38,494 nt of DNA from a virus: IMG/VR virus record IMGVR_UViG_3300005253_000243, positions 1-38,494 of that record; one strand, 5' to 3'. The translations under genes were made by a program, and so were the position numbers. Shown in pieces: positions 1 to 7,024 of this stretch. The stretch's first letter is position 1; every line of letters begins with the position of its first letter. The notes beneath the pieces were generated by a model. It saw only the letters and a program-made list of their open reading frames with translations. It did not search any database and was not told the origin of the DNA.

Positions 1-2
1 AG

Positions 3-1211
3 TCATGACCGTGCCTGCCTCATTTGCGCTTTGACTTGTTTCAGTGTCTCGTCGTCTAAGCCTGCGAACAGAATGTCACGGTCTATTTCATGCTTTGATA
101 CGCCTTTCGCTCGTGACTTGCTCGCGAAAATGATTTTCCGAGTCGAAACGATGTGTCTAATTCCAAGCTCGTTTACGGCCGCGCGTAGCTGGTGAACTCG
201 CTGCACAATGTCTTTTGGGCCGAGTCGCTTTTCCAGTGTTACATCGTAGTCAATAAATACCTTGACTAAACGATCCATTGCCGCGCCGTCCTGTTTGAAC
301 CGGCCGACATAATCAGCGGTAGCGCCTTGGCCCCAAGTGTTGAGGGTACATATCGCGGTGTAGCTTGCATGCTTCTCAACTTGCCCGCAAGGGAACGTAA
401 AGAAGGGCTGGTCGTCGGTCATGGCATTGTAAGCCACGATAGCTTCCGGGGAACTGGCGTCGTACTCATCGAACAGGTGAATACCGCCAGTCGTAAATGC
501 CACGTATGCTGGCGTCTCATGGTACTTTCCGCCCGCATCAATGAACCCGATTAAGTCATACTTAGACATGAGCGCGCCGTTCACGTAAAGTTTACGGTCT
601 AATTTTTTCGCCACTTGTGCAGCTAGAAAAGACTTGCCGGTTCCGGCCGGGCCGACTAGCGCCACGTTCAGACCAGCTTCGATGTACTTGCATACTGTCT
701 CGAACATCGGATGCATAATTATCTCGTCTTCGTCTAACGGCCGATATTCTTCTTCTTCTTCCTTCTGCTTCTGTTCTGCCGCTTCCTTCTCTTCTTTTTC
801 TCGAGCGCGAGCGTAGACGCCGCTCTCTTCGTCAGATTGCTGCGGCTGTCCTTTCGCTTCGGCATCGGCATCGGCATCGGCATCCGCGCGTTCGTCTTGT
901 GCCTGCGCCGCCTGCTCGCCAATGTCGTCTCGCTGTTCCACGTTGGCCGGTTCGGGATTCATGTCGTCCTTCTCGTCCTGCTCTGCACCCTGGACACCGT
1001 ACGCTGGCGCAGGCTTGCCGCGCTGCTTGTCCTGCTTGTTTAGCGCGGCTTTGACGCCCAGGTCTGTAATCCACATTTCGCGTGCTGCGTTGGCGAGTGC
1101 ATCCTGTAGCTGGGCTAACGTCATAACGCGAATTGCTTTTGAGTCGTACCATGTCGAGAGTAGGCGTTTTGCTGCGCCTCGGTTTGTACTTGTCACTGCG
1201 AATGTACTCAT
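3..1211 (-). CDS. AAA+ ATPase (MoxR/CbbQ/CobS-like)
   Basis: This 402-residue protein has a C-terminal AAA+ domain with Walker A GPAGTGKS at residues 187-194 and Walker B IHLFDE at 244-249. Residues 60-165 are a charged linker with an Ala-Asp dipeptide run (DNA repeat GGCATC x4 at 861-884) and a Glu/Lys-rich stretch, probably disordered. The start at 1211 was chosen because GAGGGA lies about 8 nt upstream; a longer frame to 1289 would need a TTG. Family knowledge: phage relatives of CbbQ/CobS ATPases often pair with a vWA-domain partner and remodel proteins; a partner would lie beyond the left edge. It diverges from all the early genes. The ATPase assignment is firm; the cellular role is inference. 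Confidence 0.85.
   Translation of the reverse strand: MSTFAVTSTNRGAAKRLLSTWYDSKAIRVMTLAQLQDALANAAREMWITDLGVKAALNKQDKQRGKPAPAYGVQGAEQDEKDDMNPEPANVEQRDDIGEQAAQAQDERADADADADAEAKGQPQQSDEESGVYARAREKEEKEAAEQKQKEEEEEYRPLDEDEIIMHPMFETVCKYIEAGLNVALVGPAGTGKSFLAAQVAKKLDRKLYVNGALMSKYDLIGFIDAGGKYHETPAYVAFTTGGIHLFDEYDASSPEAIVAYNAMTDDQPFFTFPCGQVEKHASYTAICTLNTWGQGATADYVGRFKQDGAAMDRLVKVFIDYDVTLEKRLGPKDIVQRVHQLRAAVNELGIRHIVSTRKIIFASKSRAKGVSKHEIDRDILFAGLDDETLKQVKAQMRQARS
861..884. repeat. Hexanucleotide tandem repeat GGCATC x4
   Basis: Four perfect copies of GGCATC lie in the linker-coding part of the AAA+ ATPase gene. On the coding strand they give an Asp-Ala repeat. Unit gain or loss keeps the frame, so linker length could vary between isolates. 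Confidence 0.9.
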
Positions 1212-1330
1212 TAATCTATCCCTCAGTTGGTTGATGAGTCGTACTTGCTGGAATGTACACACACCCTTATAGACAGGAAAGGGTGTCAAGCCGTTTATTT
1301 TCTAAGTGCTTGAATTATGGGCGAATTTAG

Positions 1331-1359
1331 TTAGACCGCGCGTGCGGATTGCGGTCTAA
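1331..1359. repeat. Inverted repeat made of two TTAGAC hexamers
   Basis: TTAGACCGC (1331-1339) and GCGGTCTAA (1351-1359) are perfect 9-bp arms around an 11-bp centre. It could be an operator for a dimeric DNA-binding protein or an RNA hairpin. There is no T tract, so it is not a standard terminator. The arms are built from the hexamer enriched across the left of the window. Confidence 0.75.
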
Positions 1360-1406
1360 GCTGGCGATATCTGCGCGGTATTCTAGTACCGGAGTACCAG
1401 ATTAGA

Positions 1407-1428
1407 CTACTGTATATATGTACAGTAG
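1407..1428. promoter_or_regulatory. 22-bp operator-like palindrome
   Basis: Perfect arms CTACTGTA and TACAGTAG surround an AT-rich 6-bp centre (TATATG). The TACTGTATAT...ACAGTA form resembles LexA-type operators (CTGT-N8-ACAG): here CTGT at 1410-1413 and ACAG at 1422-1425 are separated by exactly 8 bp. It lies about 20 bp upstream of the -35 of the rightward promoter. LexA binding is an inference from the consensus. Confidence 0.55.
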
Positions 1429-1448
1429 TTTTGGCACGAATCTTGCAC

Positions 1449-1478
1449 TTGACTTTTTCGTGTGATCCGTGATAAACT
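1449..1478 (+). promoter_or_regulatory. Sigma70-like promoter, rightward
   Basis: The -35 TTGACT (1449-1454) and -10 TAAACT (1473-1478) are separated by 18 bp and lie about 50 bp upstream of the first rightward gene. The -10 matches consensus at 4 of 6 positions, so it is weaker than the promoters at 2393 and 7369. Confidence 0.5.
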
Positions 1479-1528
1479 AGCGTCTCTGGCAATAATGCCT
1501 ACTACGACTACGGTAAAGGTAAACCATT

Positions 1529-1882
1529 ATGAGTAACCAAGACGAAGCGGAACGAACGGATCAGGAAATAACAGGCGAGTTCAGGACACGCCGGGACCGT
1601 ATCTACACAGCTATTGGTGAGGTAGTGATACCGCCCGCCGACACACCGGAAGAACTACATCTTGAGTATTTGTGCTGCGGCGTTGCTGCTCAATTTCTCG
1701 CACTTAAGGGATCAGCCTACGCTTTCAAAATGTGTAAGCTAATTTCCGAGGATGCTTACAAGATCATCGACGAAGCACTTGAGCTTACCGAAGCGGCTTT
1801 CCGTAAATCGGTACAGGAAGAATACGCACGGGTACAGGAGCCGGATCAGTCTGCTGATTCTGAGTCCCCGACTGTGCATTAA
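1529..1882 (+). CDS. Hypothetical early protein, 117 aa
   Basis: First gene of the rightward block. The product is acidic, starts MSNQDEAERTDQEI and has a helical-looking middle followed by a disordered acidic tail ending SESPTVH. A purine-rich AAAGGTAAA precedes the ATG. No family recognised. First position behind an early promoter is typical of phage host-takeover proteins, but nothing in the sequence shows that role. Confidence 0.7.
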   Translation: MSNQDEAERTDQEITGEFRTRRDRIYTAIGEVVIPPADTPEELHLEYLCCGVAAQFLALKGSAYAFKMCKLISEDAYKIIDEALELTEAAFRKSVQEEYARVQEPDQSADSESPTVH

Positions 1883-1883
1883 C

Positions 1884-2300
1884 GTGGGTATCCACACACA
1901 ACCGAACAGACGGCCGGTGCATCCTGAGTGCCCGGCCCGACGTTCGTTTGGCGACTTTAAGCCCTGCTGTTGCGACGAATTGTGGGCCGAGTGGGACGGC
2001 ACCTATGCCGAGCTGTTAGACAGGGCGGAAGCTGCGCGCAAACGCGAGCTGCGACGGACCCCTCCTGCTGCACGAGGGCACGGTATAGACAGCGACGAAC
2101 ATGCTGAGGTCGCGCCCGAGGATTTTGAGAGAACATTTAACGAAGACATTCCCCCCTTATGGAGTGAGCGGCGATTTTTAGACCAGCATGCCGGGCCATG
2201 TATTATCCGCGATCCAGGCGACCCTGAGTTACAAGAGTCGTTAGACAGACTGCGAAAATACATAGTGGATAACCACTACTGGGACCATGAAGAAGAGTAG
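1884..2300 (+). CDS. Hypothetical Cys-rich acidic protein, about 138 aa
   Basis: The frame is open from 1752, but the likely start is the GTG at 1884, one base after the preceding stop; an earlier start would lie inside the upstream gene. The N-terminal third has HPEC, then PCCCDELW, a possible metal-binding cluster, followed by a charged helical part. A hairpin terminator lies just downstream. Function unknown; the start is uncertain because no strong ribosome site is visible. Confidence 0.55.
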   Translation: MGIHTQPNRRPVHPECPARRSFGDFKPCCCDELWAEWDGTYAELLDRAEAARKRELRRTPPAARGHGIDSDEHAEVAPEDFERTFNEDIPPLWSERRFLDQHAGPCIIRDPGDPELQESLDRLRKYIVDNHYWDHEEE

Positions 2301-2327
2301 TTGCAAGCGAAACTATCGCGCAGAATA

Positions 2328-2354
2328 GGGCTGCTATGCTTTCCATAGCAGCCC
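2328..2354 (+). terminator. Hairpin terminator after the first early genes
   Basis: GGGCTGCTATG (2328-2338) and CATAGCAGCCC (2344-2354) form a perfect 11-bp stem with a 5-nt loop. No long U tract follows (TAAATC), so it may be a weak terminator or an mRNA end stabiliser. It insulates the first two genes from the promoter at 2393. Confidence 0.7.
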
Positions 2355-2392
2355 TAAATCTGTCTAAATATCAGGGACTTACGTTAGACAGC

Positions 2393-2421
2393 TTGACAGA
2401 CTTGGGTTTATCGGCTATACT
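2393..2421 (+). promoter_or_regulatory. Strong sigma70 promoter, rightward
   Basis: Consensus TTGACA (2393-2398), a 17-bp spacer and TATACT (2416-2421). GTCTAA (2362-2367) and TTAGAC (2384-2389) face each other just upstream, the second ending 3 bp before the -35. The stretch from ATCGGCTATACT through AGAGAGGAA is nearly the same as at the promoter at 7369, so this is a reused promoter-leader unit. It probably drives the primase-helicase operon. Confidence 0.85.
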
Positions 2422-2455
2422 GAAAGTATGAAGAGAGGAAATAGAAATAGACGGA

Positions 2456-2725
2456 ATGAGAAACAGGTTGACAACTAGACAGAAGTATGTTATACGCGCG
2501 CGCAGGTACTTACATAAGTACTTTAGTACGTTAGGTACTTACATATATACTTACCTTACCCTAGTAAGTAAGTATATACTAAAGTTACTTAAGGTACTTT
2601 TCATTTGTTCTTTAGTTATCTACTTTCTACCACTCGCACTGGTAACAGTTATTTTCCGGCTGCTGATCCTACCGGGCATCCGAAAAATACTTAAGTGTAA
2701 ACACGACAGGAGTACTACGGCATGA
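2456..2725 (+). CDS. Small basic membrane protein, 89 aa
   Basis: The basic N-terminus (RQKYVIRARRYLHKYF) is followed by a Tyr/Leu-rich stretch and a hydrophobic segment at about residues 47-72, then a basic tail. AGAGAGGAA lies about 15 nt upstream of the ATG. The stop overlaps the next start as ATGA. The coding sequence is unusually AT-rich and carries repeated TACTT/AAGTA palindromes, so the DNA may have a second role. No family recognised. Confidence 0.6.
   Translation: MRNRLTTRQKYVIRARRYLHKYFSTLGTYIYTYLTLVSKYILKLLKVLFICSLVIYFLPLALVTVIFRLLILPGIRKILKCKHDRSTTA
2504..2600. repeat. AT-rich palindrome cluster, possible origin
   Basis: This stretch holds two near-identical copies of GGTACTTACATA-NN-TACTT (from about 2504 and 2534), a GTACTT-ACAT-AAGTAC palindrome, and 11-bp inverted arms TATATACTTAC (2544-2554) and GTAAGTATATA (2568-2578). 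AT content is well above the flanks. It lies between a strong promoter and the primase and helicase genes, where phage origins are often found. Function is inferred. Confidence 0.5.
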
Positions 2726-3255
2726 AAAAGACAGTATCCGACCCGGCACGCGCCAGCTTAACAACTGAGCAGAAAGGTGCCCTTGATCAAATGCGCGCCG
2801 ATATACACAAGATGCACGACGGCCGCAACTCTCCAATGGAGACGCTGGTGTCTATTTATAGAAACGGCCCTCCGGGGCTTGCAGGTGCGATAGATCAGGC
2901 GGCTATGGAAGTGATGATGGTCGAGCTACCAAAGATTTCCCTCGTTGCAGAGAACGGTATCGAAATGAATCGTGAGAAAGAATACCAGCCAGTCGAAGAA
3001 CTTTTTGTCGCTGGTATGGTCTACGCAAAGAAGCAGGGTATCAACGTGGAGCAGGTGTTGACTGCTACTGTGCGGGATGCAGCGTTGCAGATAGCCGCAC
3101 TAATAGACAAGTCGGTTAGGCGCATACTTCTCGAAGACACGGTAATGAACCGGCACGCATACCTCGACATTATCAGCACTCATGCGAAGATGGTAAGAGG
3201 GCTGCAAGGTCTAACCGAGGGCGTTCCGGCGCGAGCGGATGCAAAATCTAATTAA
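2722..3255 (+). CDS. Hypothetical protein, 177 aa
   Basis: Soluble, mostly helical-looking protein with no recognised domain. It overlaps the upstream gene by ATGA and the next small gene by 17 nt, so it belongs to the primase-helicase operon. The C-terminal tail (GVPARADAKSN) is short and charged. Confidence 0.75.
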   Translation: MKKTVSDPARASLTTEQKGALDQMRADIHKMHDGRNSPMETLVSIYRNGPPGLAGAIDQAAMEVMMVELPKISLVAENGIEMNREKEYQPVEELFVAGMVYAKKQGINVEQVLTATVRDAALQIAALIDKSVRRILLEDTVMNRHAYLDIISTHAKMVRGLQGLTEGVPARADAKSN

Positions 3256-3394
3256 ACAGCTTGCGGAGTCGTACCCCGACTGGCGACGCTACCACAAGAC
3301 GCCTATGGAGGCGGCAGTCGAGATTGGTCTGTTAGACGAAGACGATCTGGCTGTCGAGGAAATGGGCGGGGAGTTGAATTTCAATGACGACTGA
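3239..3394 (+). CDS. Small acidic protein, 51 aa
   Basis: Short open frame starting MQNLIKQLAESYPDW and ending GGELNFNDD. It overlaps the upstream gene by 17 nt and the primase start by 11 nt, filling the gap between them exactly. It has an acidic second half. Its place directly before primase suggests co-expression with the replisome; function unknown. Confidence 0.6.
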   Translation: MQNLIKQLAESYPDWRRYHKTPMEAAVEIGLLDEDDLAVEEMGGELNFNDD

Positions 3395-4187
3395 AGTAAT
3401 TCTATTAGACCAGTTGCCGGCCTACATTCGTGAGCGGATAGAGACTGGCGACCCCGGTAAAATGCGGTGCCCTCGGTGTGACGGTGGACGCTCGGACGAG
3501 CTGTCCCTGTCCGTCTTCGGGGTGGGAGTCGGAGTCGTACGTCTAAAGTGCTGGCGCGCCTCATGTGGCTGGTATGCGACTACGATGACTGATCCCGATG
3601 CGAGGATGTCGCACAAGATAATTAGACCGGCTATGGTCTATCGTGAGCCTATCGAACCCGTAGCAGGGCGCATTATGGCGCGGCTTGAGTGGCAGTACAA
3701 TCTAAAGCAGACCGTATGGAAAGGACATAGCTGGGGAACTACAGGCGACATACTTGTAATGCCGGTACTCTGTCCCTATGGCGGCGTGAGAGGGCACGTA
3801 ACGCGTACGTTCAACACCTCTAAGCGGTGCATGACGTACAAGAATACGGCGCAGCCGTGGCTAGATAACTGGTCGGCCGGCGCAGAGAATAAGCCACTGG
3901 TCATTGTGGAAGACACGCTTTCAGCCTGCCGCCTGGCTGGGCTTGGCTACCCCGCGGTAGCCCTGCTTGGCACCTTCATCAGTGTGCCCCAGGCGCAAGA
4001 GATAGCGGAAGTATCGCGGGGTGTAGACTGTTTTCTGGCGCTGGACGCCGACGCTTTCGTCAAGGCTACGCGTCTCGCTATGCGCCACGCACATATCGTA
4101 ACTATGCAATGCGTGTGTCTAACCGAAGACATTAAGAATATGAAAGACGACGACGATATTCACAAACTTTTTGGAGTGAAGCCGTGA
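3384..4187 (+). CDS. DNA primase (zinc ribbon + TOPRIM)
   Basis: Synthesises RNA primers for lagging-strand replication. The N-terminal zinc ribbon has Cys29, Cys32, Cys56 and Cys61. The TOPRIM fold has IVEDTLSA with catalytic Glu176 and LDADA with Asp221 and Asp223 as metal ligands. At 267 residues it matches a T7 gp4-type primase half without the helicase domain; the helicase is a separate gene about 320 bp downstream. It overlaps the next gene by GTGA. Its recognition sequence is unknown and is relevant to the enriched TTAGAC/GTCTAA motif (T7 primase reads GTC). Confidence 0.9.
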   Translation: MTTEVILLDQLPAYIRERIETGDPGKMRCPRCDGGRSDELSLSVFGVGVGVVRLKCWRASCGWYATTMTDPDARMSHKIIRPAMVYREPIEPVAGRIMARLEWQYNLKQTVWKGHSWGTTGDILVMPVLCPYGGVRGHVTRTFNTSKRCMTYKNTAQPWLDNWSAGAENKPLVIVEDTLSACRLAGLGYPAVALLGTFISVPQAQEIAEVSRGVDCFLALDADAFVKATRLAMRHAHIVTMQCVCLTEDIKNMKDDDDIHKLFGVKP

Positions 4188-4417
4188 AATTTTTAAGACG
4201 ATTACTACCGTGGCGGCTGTCTAAACATCAGACCATCACACTGATTACCATTCTGGGCTATGTCCTGTCTCGGGAAGGGCTAGGCGGCGACGCTCGGCAC
4301 AAGGCAATGACGGACGACATGAACGCAGTTTTGCGGTCGTTGTATAATGACCTTATCAAGAATGATCCGAACTTTGCGCACATGCCGAGAGCGGAGTTTA
4401 CCGACGATGAATCGTAA
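4184..4417 (+). CDS. Hypothetical protein, 77 aa
   Basis: It starts at a GTG overlapping the primase stop as GTGA. The N-terminus is basic with a moderately hydrophobic stretch (ITLITILGYVL, about residues 18-28); the rest is charged. Possibly membrane-associated. It lies in the primase-helicase operon; no family recognised. Confidence 0.65.
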   Translation: MKFLRRLLPWRLSKHQTITLITILGYVLSREGLGGDARHKAMTDDMNAVLRSLYNDLIKNDPNFAHMPRAEFTDDES

Positions 4418-4502
4418 GGACGTAATACTTGCGTTTACTACTATCGTAGGCTTGGCCTTCATTTCGGGGTACTTGTTTGCGACTATTATAGCGGGGCTAT
4501 GA
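4407..4502 (+). CDS. Tiny membrane protein, 31 aa
   Basis: A 31-codon frame starting MNRKDVILAF and ending TIIAGL, almost all one transmembrane helix after a charged N-terminus. It starts inside the end of the previous gene and stops one base before the helicase GTG. The hydrophobic helix after a positive start and the exact fit between neighbours support it as real. Function unknown. Confidence 0.5.
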   Translation: MNRKDVILAFTTIVGLAFISGYLFATIIAGL

Positions 4503-4503
4503 C

Positions 4504-5703
4504 GTGGACGATCTAAAACTTTGCTCCGCTATATGCGGCGAACGGAGGGCGTATGACAGTCTTAAAAGAGTTGGTCTGGATTCGTCGGACTTCACAGAGG
4601 CGGGACGTTGCATTGTGGAGTCGGCTGGTGAGCAATATAGACGGGATGCTGACCTTGCAGCAATTGACAGAGACGTACTACGTCTTCAAGTTGAAAGGCG
4701 CTTCGGTGTGGGAAGCATGGCGACTTCTGTTATGGATTTTGTGGGTAGCTTCCCCCTTGACGTGTCGCAAATCAACGTCGTTGAAGAGTATCGACTACTG
4801 CGTCTCGGACGCTGCGCTACCTCACTGGCGACTCTGCTTGCGACCGGGCAGCACGGTGAAGAGACAGCCGCGTTGCTGGTTCGGTATGGACGTCTTGTCG
4901 CCGGAGAGGAAGGCGAGAAATTCAAGGCCCGTCTAACAGAGGAAGACTTTGAAGAGGATGATTCGGCGAGGATACCACTGTCGCCGAGTTGTCTAAACGA
5001 GTACATCGGGGGCGGTGTGCTACGCGGCCATAATATTGTTGTTTATGGCAGGCCGGACAGCGGTAAATCTCTGTTCGCGCTGAACCTAGCCGCCGGACTT
5101 TGCAAGCAAGGCTACCGCGTGTTATATGTAGGTAACGAAGAGCCAGCGCAGGACATTACGATGCGCCTACTGTCACGGCTGACAGGGTGTAAGCTTAAGC
5201 GCCTACGCTTTACAGACGTACGCAGCGAGGCGTTTAAGCGGTGCCGCGAAGCGTACAAGAATTGGACACTACTACACCGGGCCGGATGCACGCCCCGCGA
5301 CATTGCACGGCAATGCGCCCGTCTAAAGCCGGACGTGGTGATAGTGGATCAGTTGAAAAACTTGTCCACGAAGGATGACAACCGGGCGCTGCAATTAGAC
5401 AGCCTTGCCCGCGCCGTCCGTGAAATCGGAATACAGTACAACTGTGTTACGGTGTCGATCACGCAGGCCGGAGAGTCTGCCGAGGGCAAGCTCCGCCTGT
5501 CTATGACAGATGTCGAGTGGTCTAACACGGGCATACCAGGGGCAGCCGACCTAATGGTCGGGATCGGAATAGATGACGAGTACCTCATTGCGAACAAGCG
5601 CATGCTGTCTATTCCAAAGAACAAGGTCAACGGAGCGCACGGGGCGTTCCCGGTTTGGGTACAGCCCCAAATCACAGCTTTCAAATCGAGGGCAAACGTA
5701 TGA
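4504..5703 (+). CDS. Replicative DNA helicase (DnaB/gp4-like)
   Basis: RecA-fold hexameric helicase that unwinds DNA ahead of the polymerase. The N-terminal half (about 1-150) resembles a DnaB N-terminal helical domain. The motor has Walker A GRPDSGKS at 182-189 and Walker B VVIVDQL at 278-284. The 399-residue length fits a phage DnaB-like protein. The start is a GTG because the nearest ATG is out of frame. The stop overlaps the next gene by ATGA. Confidence 0.9.
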   Translation: MDDLKLCSAICGERRAYDSLKRVGLDSSDFTEAGRCIVESAGEQYRRDADLAAIDRDVLRLQVERRFGVGSMATSVMDFVGSFPLDVSQINVVEEYRLLRLGRCATSLATLLATGQHGEETAALLVRYGRLVAGEEGEKFKARLTEEDFEEDDSARIPLSPSCLNEYIGGGVLRGHNIVVYGRPDSGKSLFALNLAAGLCKQGYRVLYVGNEEPAQDITMRLLSRLTGCKLKRLRFTDVRSEAFKRCREAYKNWTLLHRAGCTPRDIARQCARLKPDVVIVDQLKNLSTKDDNRALQLDSLARAVREIGIQYNCVTVSITQAGESAEGKLRLSMTDVEWSNTGIPGAADLMVGIGIDDEYLIANKRMLSIPKNKVNGAHGAFPVWVQPQITAFKSRANV

Positions 5704-6050
5704 ATGACAAAGAACTAGCAGATAAGGTTGTGGCGCTTGGGGCTGGGTATAAGCTCAAGGCAGACAGTGAACAGTATTGTGTGTTTGCTGATTGCGAATG
5801 GTGCGACACCGTTCCCGCCTCAGAATTAGTCCTAGACTGGCGGGTAGCCGGTGCTTTGATGGAGAAGACGATCAAGGACGATAGGATAGATTTGCGTTGT
5901 GTCTCTGGGTCTTGGATGCCGTGTCTAGAACGATTCGATGCGTGTGTGGCTAGCTCTGCTACACCGACCTATGGTGTCTATCTGGATCGGTCAAGCGAAT
6001 CACTCCCTCGAGCAATCATAGAGGCTTGTGTTGAGGTATTAGACTTATGA
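5700..6050 (+). CDS. Hypothetical phage protein, 116 aa
   Basis: The start at 5700 overlaps the helicase stop as ATGA. The N-terminus MNDKELADKVVALG and the internal DWRVAGALMEK resemble small phage proteins loosely called ABA-sandwich proteins; this is a recollected similarity. No catalytic motif is visible. It overlaps the sulfotransferase by 4 nt. Confidence 0.65.
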   Translation: MNDKELADKVVALGAGYKLKADSEQYCVFADCEWCDTVPASELVLDWRVAGALMEKTIKDDRIDLRCVSGSWMPCLERFDACVASSATPTYGVYLDRSSESLPRAIIEACVEVLDL

Positions 6051-6622
6051 AGTACATTCACGTCCCGAAGTGGAACCTTGCGATAGCCATGACGCCGAAG
6101 TGCGGCAGCACGTCTATCTACCAAGCTATTCACGACGAGTTCAACTGCACTGACGACCATTGCACTGATCGGTTTGAGAACCTGTCTACAGGGCAGGTGC
6201 CTGCCTTCCTGCCGGTGTTGTTTGTTGTGCGGCACCCGGTTGACCGCTTCCTAAGTATATGGCGGCACCGCACACTACCGATGTACGTGAGTGCGTCCGG
6301 CAAGACGCTGCTCGGCCTGACGCCGAAGCAGTTATGGGACGGGCGGGACAAGGGCGACGATCACTGGAAGTCGCAAACCAGCCTATTAGGCGGGTTGCGC
6401 GAGCAGGCTACTATCGTGCGCCTCGAAGACTTGTCTACCTACTGGCGGCACATGACACCGAGTAAGGTAGACCTGCCGCACTTAAACTGGACAGCGTCGG
6501 AATGGCCTGTGGAATTAGACCGCAAGTTCGTAGGCAAGATCGAGACGTACTACGCGGACGATATTGAAATGTACAACGGAGCAGTAAAATGGTTAAGTAT
6601 GCACCCCCAGCTATTGAAGTAA
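6047..6622 (+). CDS. Sulfotransferase-like protein
   Basis: PAPS-dependent sulfotransferases move a sulfuryl group onto hydroxyls or amines of sugars, peptides or lipids. The 5'-phosphosulfate loop is PKCGSTS at 17-23, and the 3'-phosphate site is VVRHPVDRFLS at 60-70 with Arg62 and Ser70. At 191 residues it is compact but covers the fold. It sits in the replication operon, ATGA-coupled upstream, so it is an early gene. The acceptor is unknown; host surface glycans or a small metabolite are possible. Confidence 0.85.
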   Translation: MKYIHVPKWNLAIAMTPKCGSTSIYQAIHDEFNCTDDHCTDRFENLSTGQVPAFLPVLFVVRHPVDRFLSIWRHRTLPMYVSASGKTLLGLTPKQLWDGRDKGDDHWKSQTSLLGGLREQATIVRLEDLSTYWRHMTPSKVDLPHLNWTASEWPVELDRKFVGKIETYYADDIEMYNGAVKWLSMHPQLLK

Positions 6623-6882
6623 ACGAAGACGGCGTAATAACTGATAAGTCGCAGGACGCCGGCTGGCTACGTGCCCGCTACTTTGAGGCCAGCGCTAGAA
6701 TCGAAGAACTAGAGAAGGGCGTCTGCCGGATCATCTGCCGGACAGCTAAAGAAAATTGGATCGTCGGGTACGAGACGGCAGCGCTTATAGACGCGCCGGG
6801 CCTGAGTGCGCGAGGATTGCGAAAGGAAGCAGAACATGAATATAATGATTGGAAAAGGCGACAACCGAAGGCCAATGGATAG
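6589..6882 (+). CDS. Hypothetical protein, 97 aa
   Basis: It begins inside the last 34 nt of the sulfotransferase gene. It is a charged protein with one Cys pair (GVCRIICR) and no recognised domain. It overlaps the next gene by about 47 nt. Coding context supports it as real; function unknown. Confidence 0.6.
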   Translation: MVKYAPPAIEVNEDGVITDKSQDAGWLRARYFEASARIEELEKGVCRIICRTAKENWIVGYETAALIDAPGLSARGLRKEAEHEYNDWKRRQPKANG

Positions 6883-7024
6883 ACAGCGTACTACTAAGGC
6901 GTGGTTCGACACCGAATACGACCGCATCTTCTACGAGGGGAGGCGGCTTGAACAGGCTGACGAGGTAGTCGCGGCTACCGCAGACGAAACACTTGAGGAG
7001 ATTGAGAATGTTAAAGCTAAGTGA
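6836..7024 (+). CDS. Hypothetical acidic protein, 62 aa
   Basis: The chosen ATG has GGAAG about 8 nt upstream; an upstream in-frame start is less likely. The C-terminal half is acidic and helical (EQADEVVAATADETLEEIEN). No family recognised. It overlaps the next gene by 17 nt. Confidence 0.6.
   Translation: MNIMIGKGDNRRPMDRQRTTKAWFDTEYDRIFYEGRRLEQADEVVAATADETLEEIENVKAK

Larger units (their letters stand above)
1212..1528. promoter_or_regulatory. Divergent intergenic control region
   Basis: This 317-bp stretch separates the leftward ATPase gene from the rightward early genes and holds no convincing gene. It contains three TTAGAC/GTCTAA hexamers within about 75 bp (1331, 1354, 1402), a 9-bp perfect inverted repeat, a 22-bp palindrome and a sigma70-like promoter facing right. 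No clear leftward promoter was found. If the genome is circularly permuted, this may be the only divergent control point. Confidence 0.6.

Noticed and set aside
1270-1289. TTGACA on the minus strand followed by TATAAG, as a promoter for the ATPase gene
   Set aside because: The spacer is only 12 bp, too short for a sigma70 promoter.
1212-1289. TTG start at 1289 that extends the ATPase N-terminus by 26 residues
   Set aside because: The ATG at 1211 has GAGGGA at good spacing, while the TTG has no ribosome site.
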